Source: Fistulifera solaris (Eukaryota; Bacillariophyta; Bacillariophyceae; Naviculales; Stauroneidaceae). From it: a stretch of 64,000 bases of DNA. Every line of letters starts with the position of its first letter. The first letter of the stretch is position 1. Below the pieces are notes generated by a model. The model was not told the origin of the DNA, did no database searches, and saw only the letters and a program-made list of their open reading frames with translations. The stretch lies in contig AP026162.1 in the NCBI GenBank assembly GCA_030295235.1, positions 2,232,001 to 2,296,000 on the forward strand, read 5' to 3'. Both the position numbers and the translations under genes were made by a program. Of the stretch, positions 1 to 10,766 are shown in pieces.

Positions 1-378
1 GGATTTAATTATTGCTCTCCCTTCTTTTCTGGCTGCAAATGAATGCGACCACGTAAAAATGCTGCACAAACGGCACGACCGTGCATCCGTGATGATTTCT
101 AACACGGTACGACGGGATCTATATCTTTTAAGTGTAGTCAGGGATCAAGTCAAACAGTGAAAAAGCATTTCATTGCGACATTGTCACGTTTTCCTATCAT
201 TCTTTCCGAAACGAATGAAATCATAGTGTAGGCTCTAACGATCAGACTAAGGTACCCGTCGACCTACTAAACTTGTAACTTTATCGAAATAACTGCGAGA
301 AACAAGTGTTTTCAATCCATCATCATCTCGATGAAGTTGTAGCTTATCAAAGAAACCAATCCGGATCAGCCGATCTTT
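1..378. other. Spacer at window start, no gene seen
   Basis: AT-rich sequence downstream of the ATPAF1-like gene. No open frame, RNA gene or repeat was recognised. It presumably holds the 3' untranslated region of that gene. Confidence 0.5.
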
Positions 379-1164
379 TTACTCGCTCGAGTTCCAACGT
401 TCATTCATTTGACTTATGTAGTCATCGATATCAAATGTATTCGGATTCTCGTTAAACATTTTGACCGATTGGAAATTCTCATCCACGCGATAGTTATCCA
501 GGAGGGCCTGCACTACTTTTCTCCCCTCCGTTGTGTCAACCCCTTTGTTTAATATATCACAGCGGACCAGGGAAACATTCTTGCTCGTGGCATAATCATT
601 GAACACCGAAAATGTGAGCAGCGGAGTAGCCGAGTGAGGATCCATTTTGTAGTCTTCTAGATATGCTAACAGAAAATAGGCAGGAGCCTGGAATTGGGAA
701 ACCATCATAAAGAAACCATTGTCACGGAAAATAGGTTGCACAAAGAATGGTCTGGTTTGAGCAATCTTGCAAGTTAGTTACACCCACAACGAAGAATGCG
801 TGTACAACGAAACTCATGCTTACTGTTGATTGGCTCTTGATGTTACGTTTTTCCCATCTTCTCCGGAAAGAACAAGGGCTACTGTATCTTGCTACCATAA
901 TTAATTGGAGAGTCAGCTTTTTCTAGAAAAAGAGCCCAAGCAATACGCACAAGCCCTCCTACTTACCTTTTCCTCGTGATAGGTTTTCCAAATATTTACT
1001 AACTCTGACTTTGTTTTGTCTTCCACAAGCTCTTTCTTCAAGATTTCGTCCAGAGATCGGGGCCCAGCGAAACTAAAGCTTAGATGGCGCACGGACGACG
1101 ATAAAATTGCCGATTGCTTCCGCAATACCAAAGAGCAGATTCGGTTGGATAGTAGCGCTGTCAT
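379..1164 (-). CDS. ATPAF1: Mitochondrial F1-ATPase assembly factor 1 (ATP11 family), 3 exons
   Basis: ATP11-family chaperone that binds the F1 beta subunit and helps assemble the alpha3beta3 hexamer in the mitochondrial matrix. Three exons join in frame: 1164-967, 891-847 and 765-379, giving 209 aa. Both introns are short (75 and 81 nt) with GTAAG or GTAACA donors and AG acceptors. The first ~30 residues are Arg/Ser-rich without acids, as in a mitochondrial presequence. Next comes the family's helical start LDEILKKELVEDKTKSEL, and exon 3 carries FFMMVSQFQAPAYFLLAYLE and a C-terminal IDDYISQMNERW. It is shorter than animal homologues (~300 aa), mainly at the N-terminus. The middle exon (15 codons) is inferred from splice sites and fit to the family. 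Confidence 0.85.
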
Positions 1165-1530
1165 TGGTGATCGTAATTGAATAAAAGTTATGATGAATAG
1201 AAAATATAGAGGTCCTATTGCGGATTGCAGCCGAACCCAAACTTGATTTTTGTTGATGTTGTGTCAAGCATGTATGCATGTCAATGACGACGCAAAACAA
1301 GCTATCAATCCAACCGGCACTCGCACTACAACCGTTATCCCTACTGTATCCTGGTGTCCAACAGAAAAGCAACCCCCAGCCATCCAAACAATGAGAAACG
1401 CTAAGGTGTTCTTGTTCATACAACACAGAATTTTTCATGTTTATAGAGTATCCAAGCTTACAGCACTCGACATCCAAACTCCAGCTAAAGTGTCGTTGCT
1501 ACAATATGCTTTGATGTAAGTTAAATACGC

Positions 1531-2016
1531 TTACTTCTCCGAGACCTCCTCAAAGTTTCCTTCAACAAGGTCAGGAACATCATCGTCGTCTTCTTCTTCA
1601 CCTTCCGGGATCGATGCAGCAGCAGATCCTCCAACTTGAGCTGCCATGTTCTGATAAGCAGCGAAGTTGTCCATACCGAGCTGCGACACGATGCTGGGGA
1701 GAAGATCCTGAAGCGGCTTCGTCTCATGCTGACCCGAGATGATGTACGTGTTAGCAGCAATAGCTGCTTGTACTTTTGGGTTCTTGAAATGAATGACCTT
1801 TCCGTCATCCTTGAAGAAGTTCACCTCCTCGATTCCCGGTATGTTGGTGGCACCGAGCTTTTTCAGTGTGGTGCTGAGCTTTGCGTCGGTTTGTGCGTTC
1901 GATGATCGGTTGGTGACCACCTTCTTACGTCGAATACTTCCTTTTCCGCCGGTGGAAGTCGAAGCGCCACCAAATCGCTTGGCGATCATTTTAGCCCGTG
2001 CATCATCCATTGCCAT
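1531..2016 (-). CDS. BTF3: Nascent polypeptide-associated complex subunit beta (BTF3)
   Basis: Beta subunit of the ribosome-associated NAC heterodimer, which shields nascent chains near the exit tunnel. Uninterrupted 161-aa frame from an ATG at 2016. The N-terminal basic ribosome-binding region includes the RRKK motif (GSIRRKKVV, residues ~26-34). The NAC domain follows (~35-100), with KLGATNIPGIEEVNFF and VIHFKNPKVQAA. The tail is acidic (EGEEEDDDDVPDLVEGNFEE), as in most NAC beta proteins. Length matches the family (150-165 aa). No intron and no frame break. Confidence 0.96.
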   Translation of the reverse strand: MAMDDARAKMIAKRFGGASTSTGGKGSIRRKKVVTNRSSNAQTDAKLSTTLKKLGATNIPGIEEVNFFKDDGKVIHFKNPKVQAAIAANTYIISGQHETKPLQDLLPSIVSQLGMDNFAAYQNMAAQVGGSAAASIPEGEEEDDDDVPDLVEGNFEEVSEK

Positions 2017-2875
2017 AAATTAATACTGTAAAATAAAAACAAGAACAACGCCAAAAGGCCGAAATAGACTAGAACTAAATTCAGCAGATCATTGAAGCAC
2101 AAAAACGTTAGAAACGAAATCCCAAACGCAATACTTTAACGAGAAACATCTCGATTGAGGGGGCGTCACGTTGGATACGATGACAAGTTTAGCCTCCAAA
2201 ATATCATGTCGCTTCCTTGCACCATTTTTGCCCCCAGGAATGCCCCCCTACATAAATTTTACTTCATACACAAGCACAAAAGCCGCAATACGAGACTCTT
2301 TCAACAAAAAGACGCCATGGTGTCCTCACCTTGCTTTTTAGGGGGGAGAGTGCATGGTTGCGGCGTTTCGCCTGTCGTTGCAAGCGGCCGTAGTAAGGAC
2401 GGTAAACGCTGGTAAGAATTTCGCGTAAAACCCATTGTGTGGTCGGTATCATTTTTGGTGGCAACATCACGACGCCAGACTCCAATAGACGGTCGAGAAC
2501 AGACCATTGGAGTGAGAATATGAGCAAATCGCAGTGGCACTATAATATCCATTATTATGTAGTCATGACATTCATGGAAACGCAAGGCAGATGGACGATG
2601 ACGACGAACATCTGTTGACTGGATTCCTTCCGGGAATCATAAGTTGAAGTAAAGATCATGCCGTTCCAACGCGAGAATTTTTTTTATGCCGGAGGCTTGC
2701 TTGACTCAGCAATCGGCTTGGCTTTACGTTGTTATTACAAGGTATATTTCTATCCTCGAAGCCAACTGTTTTGTTTACTTTTCAGTCGACGGTTCTGCAT
2801 GTAAAACAAGCAGCGGCTTTTATATCTCTCAAGCAACACCGCTTTCTTCACCGTTTCTCATTTCAGCGATACAAA
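2017..2875. other. Intergenic spacer
   Basis: About 860 bases between the divergently transcribed NAC beta and HAT/TPR genes, so it should hold both promoters. Open frames here are short, overlap on both strands and resemble no family. A frame running into the next gene from 2729 lacks signal-peptide character before the Met at 2876. Confidence 0.5.
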
Positions 2876-5201
2876 ATGTCCGGAAGTTCAACACAATCTA
2901 CCGTGCAATCCTTTTCAATAATTTTGACAATACTGTTAGCATGTTGGACACCAAGCTCTTCCTTCGTTCCTAAGCATGATGGTACAAGGCGAAGTTCAGA
3001 GACTAGTTGCGTAGAAGGCCCTAAAACGCCACTGCATTCATCTTTCGTCCGGTCGATTGACGATAGATTTAATCAGGGAAATTGGGAGAATAATAAGCAA
3101 AAGTTCAAACGGAAAAGAATACCGAAAACAGAAATCGACGCACGGCAGCTTCGACAGCAACGTGAAGAAGAATACGAACGGTTAGTTACAAATGCGGATA
3201 GCGTGCCGAGTATATGGAATTTCGAAAGTCTCTTTCCTTCACCTATCATCGACGAAGAGTCCGTCGATCGTGACTTGTTTGAAATTCAACGGCGAGATCG
3301 CAAGAAGGAGGAAGAAAGAAATGCAGGTGGTCGCTCGAAAATAGTGTCGAATCCTTACGCGGGAGAGACAACGAATCCGTTTCTCCGTTTAATGTGGAGT
3401 GAACCGACAATTAAGACTCGTGAAACTTCTTCGTCCGCTATGACTTCCCTAGCGAACGAAAACGCCACAGCGGCGCTGATCTCAAGCAAAATAGCCAATA
3501 CGACAAGCGCACGGGTTGATCGAAGTTTGACGCGGATGGTCGAAGACCGAATTTATGGCTTCCGTCGAGGTGCATCCGGCGATATTCGATACCAAACGTC
3601 ACTGATGGGTGACGGTGCAGTTCAATATCGTGAAGGAGTGAGACTAGGAAATGCTTTACCAATTAATGCAGACCGTCTGAACTACATGGCAAAGAAAGAG
3701 ATGAAGAAAGGGCGTGTGGAGGAAGCCGAAGAGCTGTACGAACGAGCCGTGGAAATCGATCCTCGGGATGGACGAGCATATCTTGGACTCAGTCGGTGCG
3801 CGCAGCGTCGACAGGACTTCAAGCTCGCCCGCGAGTGGTTAAATCTAGGCATTGCCAACTCAGCCTCTACCTTCAACGGAAATCCAGATCGTGGGGCAAA
3901 TCCGTTTCTGCTTCAGGCACTAGGTTGCTTGGAAGAGAAAGCAGGACAACTGTCGCAAGCTGAATCCTTGTATACATCAGCTGTTAGATCAAGGCCGTCC
4001 CATGCCGCTGGTTGGGTAGCTCTTGCTCAAATTCGCACACGCAAGTTGGGCCAGAGCGTTGGGGCAGGTCGATCTTGTTTCGAAGCCGCCGAGCGTGAAC
4101 TGAAGGCATCAGGACTACCTCAGTCTTCGCATGTCTACACGGCATGGGCCGACCTGGAACTAAAGAAAGCCGGCGATGCCCGAAGAGCCAAAAAACTCCT
4201 CAAAATGGCATTGGAAATCGACCCAAAATGCTCTGTTGGCTGGTTGCAATTGGGTATGCTTGAAAGTGATTTGCAGAATTGGGATAAAGCGGAAGAATGC
4301 TTTGAAAACGTTTTAACGTTTGATCAACGTAATTCTCGTGTGTTACAAGCATATGCAATAATGGAAACGAAACGACCTGATGGGAACAGTAGGAAAGCTA
4401 TTGGACTCTTTGAACGTGCTTTGAAAGCCAATCCTCGCGATGCTGGTGTATTGCAAGCCTATGGCTTGTACGTTGCGAAGTTGGGTGACATCAAATCAGC
4501 AAGAGAATTGCTTTGGAAGGGCACAGAAGTTGATAAACGTCATGCGCCCATTTGGCAAGCATTGGGTGTACTAGAAACCCGCAGTGGAAACCCCGAGGAA
4601 GCTCGTAGCATATTTCAGCAGGGCATCTGGGCTTGCGCACAATTAACAGGTTGTAAATCAGGCGGACACAATTGTGCTCGATTGTGGCAGGCATGGGGCG
4701 TACTAGAAGCTGAAGAAGGGAACCATGCTGCTGCACGACGCTGTTTCAACCGTGCCTTGGATGCGGATAGTAGGAATGTCCCTGCCATTACAGCCTGGTC
4801 ATCTATGGAAGAAAAATTGGGCAATCGCCAAGATGCTCGCGCAATCTACGAAAGGGCTTTGCCTCGCTTTTCAGCCGGATCCGAAAGCAAGAAAGCTCTT
4901 TGGAGGAACTACGAGCTGATGGAACAACGTGCCGGGGATACTGCGGCCGCCCAACGCGTATATCAAAGAGCTATACGAGAGGTGATAAGCTTCGAAGAAA
5001 CTTCCGTTCCCGATCAGAAAGTTGATGCCAATAATAGGCCTCAACCGGAAACTACGACGTCTTCACGAAACAAGAGGGAAAAAAGAAGTTGTTCGGTGGA
5101 ACGGCGGTGGGGGAGAGGTTTGGTTAAACGATAGAGCTATAGAGGCCAAGATCCCTTCAGAGAAGAGGGAAAGCCGATACGAAAAAACAATGAAGTCATA
5201 A
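2876..5201 (+). CDS. Plastid-targeted HAT/TPR superhelical protein (HCF107/Mbb1-like)
   Basis: Array of half-a-TPR/TPR repeats (roughly residues 265-690). Pairs of helices recur every ~34 aa with W-x-x-x-G/A and A-x-x-x-F/Y-x-x-A motifs, for example LWQAWGVLEAEEGNHAAARR. Plant and algal members (HCF107, Mbb1) bind plastid mRNA leaders and protect psbB/psbH transcripts, so a role in plastid RNA stabilisation is inferred. The start at 2876 is chosen because its first 30 residues form a signal peptide (hydrophobic residues 13-24) ending SSSFVP, an ASAF-like plastid import motif with Phe30. The plain frame stops at 5134. Removing one A from the A6 run at 5079-5084 extends it through EVVRWNGG...VWLNDRAIEAK to TAA at 5201 (774 aa). 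That extension looks coding but is inferred. Confidence 0.8.
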
Positions 5202-6218
5202 AAGAAGTTCAATTTTTAAAGTTTTATTCTTAAAAGCGCTTTATAAATAATCGTCGTGTTAGAAATATTGGCGGATATCATTTCGGAGGGCTGTAATTGC
5301 GGTTTTTGGATCGTCGCAAAAGTACCGCGAATCAAAACATTCGTTAGACTATAACTTCCATGCTTCCTGATAACTGTCTTCTCAACAAAATTGCACTCAT
5401 AAAGTGTAGACGTCACAACTGGATCAGATCAGCGATCAGGAGCAATGTTGAATGTTGATGAAGGATGAAGTGAATGAACTGTTCCCACAATAGTAGTATT
5501 TAACTTACTTTGCCAATAAAATTACAAAAGTAGCTTCACATAAATCCAGATCCAGGCTTCGAGAATCTGGGATACAGCGTCGCCTCAATGCCAATAATTT
5601 TTTGGGCTTGCAATGCATAGCAACATGTCATCATAACTTTATCACTACATTTAGTACATTCTATTGTCGCAGCGTACACTGTTAGTTAATCAGCAAACAT
5701 CAATAGCCTTGACTATGGTTCAAGGTGTAGATTACTTTTTCATGACTAATTTCCAGTCGCGAGCAAGATCCACTTCTTCTTCGCAGTTACGAGGTACGGA
5801 ACCGCCGTCACCTCTTACTGAGATGCGCAAGCACAATAAAAAATTACCGTACGAATGATTATTAACTACAAAATAGCTTACAAGCCTTCCAATGCACGCT
5901 TTCATTATAACCTTAGTTTACGACGAAATCGTTGCGGATCGATCTTTGTAGTTGACACTTTTCGATAGTCCGAAACGTGTTCAACGCTTAACTTTTGAGT
6001 TCAACAAGAGTGGGACGATCGCACCGAGTCTCACAATCAGCATTGCATTTTTTTTCTTCCGAGCGTTTTTGTTCGTCGTCCTCTCCTTGCGAGAGGCATC
6101 TTTGACCGCAACCCGACGCATTTTCGTCAATGCTGAGATGAAATCATTGTCGCTCATATAAATTGAAATTGATTCGATTTATGAGCTACAGCTCCTGAGT
6201 CAGCAATCGTGTCAAATA
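5202..6218. other. Intergenic spacer
   Basis: About 1 kb of AT-rich sequence. Only short random-looking frames on both strands and a pyrimidine-rich tract near 6046-6060. No gene, RNA or repeat could be supported. Confidence 0.45.
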
Positions 6219-8437
6219 ATGCCTCTTACCGTCGAGCCACCGAAAAGACGCAAGGCCGTGGATCTGCGCCGGGAACAAGCAGACGACGAAGCCGCAGTCG
6301 ACGACCACAATCGAGCAATGAAATAAGTTCCAAAGATCGTTCGCAATCTTTTATCGGACAAGAGCTTGTTGAATTGCAGCTGCCACGAACGAACCCGAGC
6401 GAAGTAACGACGAAACAAAGCAGTTCAAAAAGCACAACGAACGCTTCTGTGCCCGCAACGTCCGCTTATAAAGACAGCAAACAAGCAAGTCATCATACCT
6501 TATGCTTAGACACACGCTTTATCGACACAGGGGCGGGAAGAGACGCGGGAAATGAAATCGTTCAGGGATTTCAATCCTTGGTGAAAAACTTGGACGCCCG
6601 TGGGGACTACTGTAACATCATTGCTACGACGAATACTCCCAATGAAAAGAAGCAGGGAAAAGCTACGATAAACTTTGCTACGCTTCGTAACTCTCAAGTA
6701 TCGAAATTGAATATCCCCATTCAGAGAGTTGCGTTGCATGGAATTTCGCTTCCTTTAGAAAACGACGTGTCGACCCCGGATGAATTATCTGCTGAGACAT
6801 CCTGGAATTTATTCGCACGAATGAGTAAGTCCCAGCACTTTGTCATTTGCCCTTTTCCTTTTTCCAACAAGACTTTAACATTTCATTTTTGCTAGTTGGG
6901 AAAATGCTTTTTGATCTAGACCAGCGACCGAAAGAGAATCAAAGCTTGCCTCTCGAGTTTACGATTTTGACTTCCGACATGGCTTTGTTTTCCGAGACAT
7001 GTTCCACAAAAACACGTCGATTGCTTCGAACGATTTGCTCAAAAAATGAAGACTTTGTCTCAGACGGACCGAATCTCTATCATTCGACTCATTGTGGTGG
7101 AAACGCACATGCTCGCAATCGGAATTGACCAATCGCCGACTGCTGAATCAGGTAGGGACGCCTACAAAAGGCGAGAACAGAATGTATATCTGCGATCAAA
7201 GGGGTCATGGATGAGATCGAGATCAATGGTTCACCAACTTCGTCTACTGGTCAGCTTGTGCAGTACAGCCTCAGCTTGATGGATGGAAGCATTTCCAGCT
7301 ACAAAGCATTGTCGTGCAAAATCTTCCGGGAGAATCTTGGCGTTCATAATTTGCGTCGCCAAATTGGTTTCGACCTGCCGGAAACACCTGACGGAACCCA
7401 GTGTCGCATGTATTTCGATATCTTCTTCCAAATTTTCCCATATAAACTTGGTAGTCAGGAGGCCAAGACGCTCGTCGAAGACTTGCATCGACTTTCCCTC
7501 AGTACGCTTGAGATCATCCAGCTTGTGCCCGTGTCTTGCGTGGACGCCAGCCTTCTCTACGGTGTGCCGTTCTCCGTCAATCCTGTTCTCGAGCAAAACT
7601 TTGATCGCAATGAGGAGACAGAGTGTTTGACAACTGTATTCTTTCGATATTTGCAAGAGCGAGACCTGTCGATTCTCTTAAGAGCTTCCCCTTCGACGGG
7701 GCAACCTGCCGGAATTGATCGACCGAACGATGTGCAAAATTTTCTATTGATGCCACAAGAGTTCCCTGAAGCTATGAACACGCCACCACGATCAGGACTT
7801 CTTTTCATTACGCCGAGGCAAACCAGCTTATTAGTGAAGCTGTCCAGATGAATTTGAACAGGAACCTTGATACCGACATGGGCATACAGTATACGGAGTA
7901 CATCGAAAGCGCCATGTCAACACTGGATTGCAAACCATTCAACCCACTCATCAGCGAGATAGAGAAAGTCTCTAATGAAAACGATGCCTCGATTGGCCTC
8001 GATACTGGCGTTCATAGCAAAATGCTTGCCTCATTTCACAATCTGGTAGCATTCCACTCTACCGGCTCACAAATCCAAACGAGCTTTGCTGAAACAGATC
8101 AGATGGACGAGAAGCATTATCCAACGGCGGCACTCAGCGTCAAGGAACGTGATAAAAGCCAGAAGATCAACAAGAGAATGCAAGCGACAAGACCACCATT
8201 TAATTCGCCACCGTTCACGTGTCTTGTCGCAGATCATCCGATGGAAAATGAAAACTCACCCCCACGAGCGAAGTCGCAGATCAGCCAATGAAAAGCGACA
8301 ACTCACCACCGTCCACGAACCAGGTCGCAGATCATCCGATGGAAAGCGACAGTGAGCAAAATTGTTTTTGGAACGAAAATCATGAAGAAAACTCTGATAT
8401 AGAGTACGTCGAGCCCACTTTCGAGTACGACGTGTGA
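6219..8437 (+). CDS. Orphan protein with C-terminal tandem peptide repeats; several frame breaks
   Basis: No family recognised. Coding-like sequence runs the whole length but is broken by five single-base indels at or beside homopolymers: A3 at 6321-6323, TT at 7125-7126, G4 at 7201-7204, T4 at 7802-7805 and C5 at 8259-8263. There is also one 71-nt GT..AG intron (6825-6895). Allowing for these, one 716-aa frame runs from ATG 6219 to TGA 8437. The N-terminus has a nuclear-signal-like PPKRRK. The middle is mixed alpha/beta, with clusters such as MYFDIFFQIFPYK. The C-terminus carries three 16-17-residue repeats with the core VADHPMES and NSPP, then an acidic tail (EYVEPTFEYDV). It is either a real lineage-specific gene with sequencing errors or a decaying one. 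The homopolymer bias favours the first. Confidence 0.55.
8204..8355 (+). repeat. Coding tandem repeat, period 48-51 bp, 3 copies
   Basis: The core GTCGCAGATCA recurs at 8226, 8273 and 8324, each followed by a diverged CCGATGGAAAGCGACA-like stretch and a CTCACC spacer. In the inferred frame each unit encodes VADHPMES/VADQPMKSD plus NSPP. The spacing of 47 rather than 48 in the first unit coincides with the C5 run where the frame breaks. Confidence 0.8.
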
Positions 8438-8556
8438 ATTATAGACCCACGCCCAACAATTAGTCAGCCCACATAATCTTCTCATAAAGATATGATGCAT
8501 TTCAGTTTTTGATATTTTGATCTTGCATGCTTTCAATTGTGTGTAAGGAGTTGGAA

Positions 8557-9740
8557 TCAGACCTCGGAAAAGCCACTCGAATCTTGCGTTGCAATCGTGC
8601 TAGCGACAGAATCATTTTCACCACGATACGGAAAATGAGCTTTTACGGCAGCCCCCACTCCACACTGATCAATATTTAAGAAAAGCTTTCTAATTGAAGG
8701 TAACCAAGACCAAGAGGAACCAGCTGCCGTATTACAAAACGCTCTTCCCTTACGTGCCGTGTATTGGTGAGGTACCGTCACATCCATCGCACGCTTTTGT
8801 GTTTTTAACAACTCCAGTGCTTCCTTTTCATTTTCCTCGATGATGTTCAATAGAGAAGATATTTTGGCTTCTACTTCTTGAGAAGACAAGTCCGTGTCGT
8901 AGCTTTTGTGAGAAGCCGGAAGGTACAGCGGGGATAATGCCGATGTATGCTCTGTTGTTTGCGAAATGAGTTGCACTTTCACCACTAAGCGGGCATCTTT
9001 CAAAAGACCAACTTCTTTCTGAGCATCCAAGCAGTTCTCTGGCACCCGAACAGGCAGATCCATTAAGAAACTCCCAGTCTCTTGATGTCCAAAGATAACC
9101 AGAAATGCAACACCATGAACTTCTCTACTGTCTTCTTCCCCGGTGACTCTTAGTTTGATCGCCATTTCAATGATCTCCGGAAGAAGAGCCTTAGAACTCG
9201 ACCACGCCGCACCGTTACTTTGGTACGGCGAGTTATAAGGGCATGTGTGTGTGCTTTCTGCGATATTAGTGTCGAAAGTCCTCGAAGTGTTCAACGCATT
9301 TTCGTCATATATTTCCTCCAAAACACAACGGTTTGATCCCGACAAAGATATGATCTGTGAATGATGCGAAACTGGCATTGTCAAAGATAAGTGCGGAAGA
9401 CAATCCTGCGCAGATGGCCGATTCTTGTCGAACCACGATGCCGAAAGGGTGAAGTTTCATTACAACAAACCATATCCACGGGCTGCGATTCAACCATCAG
9501 TCTTCCTGAAGTGCTACATAGTGTAGACGATGCCACTTCCATATCAGTAGCAGAGCCTGTAAAGGCAACTGCTGCAGTTACCTCCCGAGAGTTCTGAATA
9601 TTTCGATTCACTTGGATTCCATGAAGTGTATGCACCGTCAGCTTGACTTTGATGATTTTACATTCACTTTGCGATTGTAAAGTCGTCATCTCTTTCAAGG
9701 CATTACACTTAAAATGAGATACGATATCAAAATAGATCAT
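8557..9740 (-). CDS. Orphan protein, C2-like N-terminal strand pattern; one frame break
   Basis: Product not recognised with confidence. Two overlapping minus-strand frames (9740-9381 and 9384-8557) fuse into one 394-aa protein if a single base is missing near 9446-9457 (AAA/TT region). Around that point the reading NETFTLSASWFDKN becomes continuous. The N-terminal part has alternating beta-strand character (IIKVKLTVHTLHGI), reminiscent of C2-type beta-sandwich proteins common in diatoms. A second beta-rich block (GVAFLVIFGHQETGSFLMD) and a Glu/Lys-rich helix (IIEENEKEALELLKTQKRA) follow. It lies tail-to-tail with the orphan gene at 6219-8437. Confidence 0.5.
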
Positions 9741-9902
9741 TGACGACAGATGAGATGAGCGATGAATTCTATGGAAGATCTTCCACTGGATAGATTTTGC
9801 AACGCATGGAATGAATCTACCAGTACCAAAAAATGAGCCTTGGATCTACCAAGCGCCCTCAATACATTGGAACAACATTAGAGCTGAGGTGTTTTCCAAA
9901 GT

Positions 9903-10566
9903 AAGACAGGTTCAATAGAAATCCACATCAACGGTCCGTATGTCGTACGGAATTATGAAACATCGCAAAAAATAAAAATAATATCATCAATAAGCTCATT
10001 TTATGAGGAATTCAATGATGTTTTTGTTAAAACAGATTCTTTCTAGAAGTTAATTTATTCAAGTTACAAAAATTCGCGCGACAAAATTTCCGCAGTCTGG
10101 TACATCCGTCTACAGGATTCTTACATAGGAAATTTATCCCGTATCCTTCCGATAAATGGATCTTGGACGAATTATTGATCTAGATCAGCCTTTCCCTTCA
10201 TTCTTTGGTAAAAAGCAATCTATTGAACAGCTAATAGAGTGAATGATTGCATATGCAAGCATTGGGTTGTTGGACGATGCGGTGAAAAAGCTTTTTGACG
10301 ACATCTCTACTATCGCGTGACGAGCGACAGTACGAGCATAAACGACTCAAGGCGACGACCCCAAAGCCGCAAAACATATAACTGAGCAACAAAACCTTTG
10401 GTTAAATCATTTGCTGTAAATAAGTGAATTTTAATGATCTGTTTAATGCTTTTTTTCATGGTCGAAACTGTCTCAAAACTTTGAGGGCGTTTTTCTCGAA
10501 ATCGCGTTTTGGTAAAATTGACGGTAGACGTACAGAGCTGATGTGGATTTCTATTGAACCTGTCTT
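9903..10566. mobile_element. Non-autonomous DNA transposon (MITE-like), 664 bp
   Basis: The ends are perfect 28-bp terminal inverted repeats (9903-9930 and 10539-10566) beginning AAGACAGGTTC and closing GAACCTGTCTT. They are flanked by a direct 4-bp duplication AAGT at 9899-9902 and 10567-10570, as left by a cut-and-paste transposase. The interior is AT-rich and encodes no transposase, so the element must be mobilised in trans. The superfamily is not assigned, because the 4-bp AAGT site fits neither TTAA (piggyBac) nor TA (mariner). The perfect ends imply recent insertion or conversion. Confidence 0.85.
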
Positions 10567-10610
10567 AAGTATGGTCTAATGTGGTATCCTTGTAGTCTAG
10601 TATATCCTAC

Positions 10611-10766
10611 ATGAGTTTTTACGGTCGAAAAACGTACAGTTATGCCGTAAGTGGATAAATTCGTCCAGTTATTTTTTGCCCGTAGCACACCCGTAGAGTT
10701 TGTACCAGACGCAACATTTTCCCCCCATCCGCGGACGACAAAACGACGATGATGTTGTTGAAGAGC
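10611..10766 (+). repeat. Left arm of a ~156-bp near-perfect inverted repeat
   Basis: Begins ATGAGTTTTTACGGTCG and ends at GAAGAGC. It is the reverse complement of 12802-12958 with only one T-run length difference and one C/G mismatch seen. The matched arms enclose ~2.0 kb of otherwise non-coding sequence. Beyond the arms the flanks differ, and no target duplication was found. Confidence 0.9.

Noticed and set aside
6219-9740. Pair of pseudogenes
   Set aside because: The same kind of single-base homopolymer break occurs in essential genes across the window, so breaks here are not evidence of decay on their own.
9903-10566. Solo LTR of a retrotransposon
   Set aside because: Ends are inverted AAGACAGG/CCTGTCTT rather than TG...CA, and no primer-binding or polypurine context is present.
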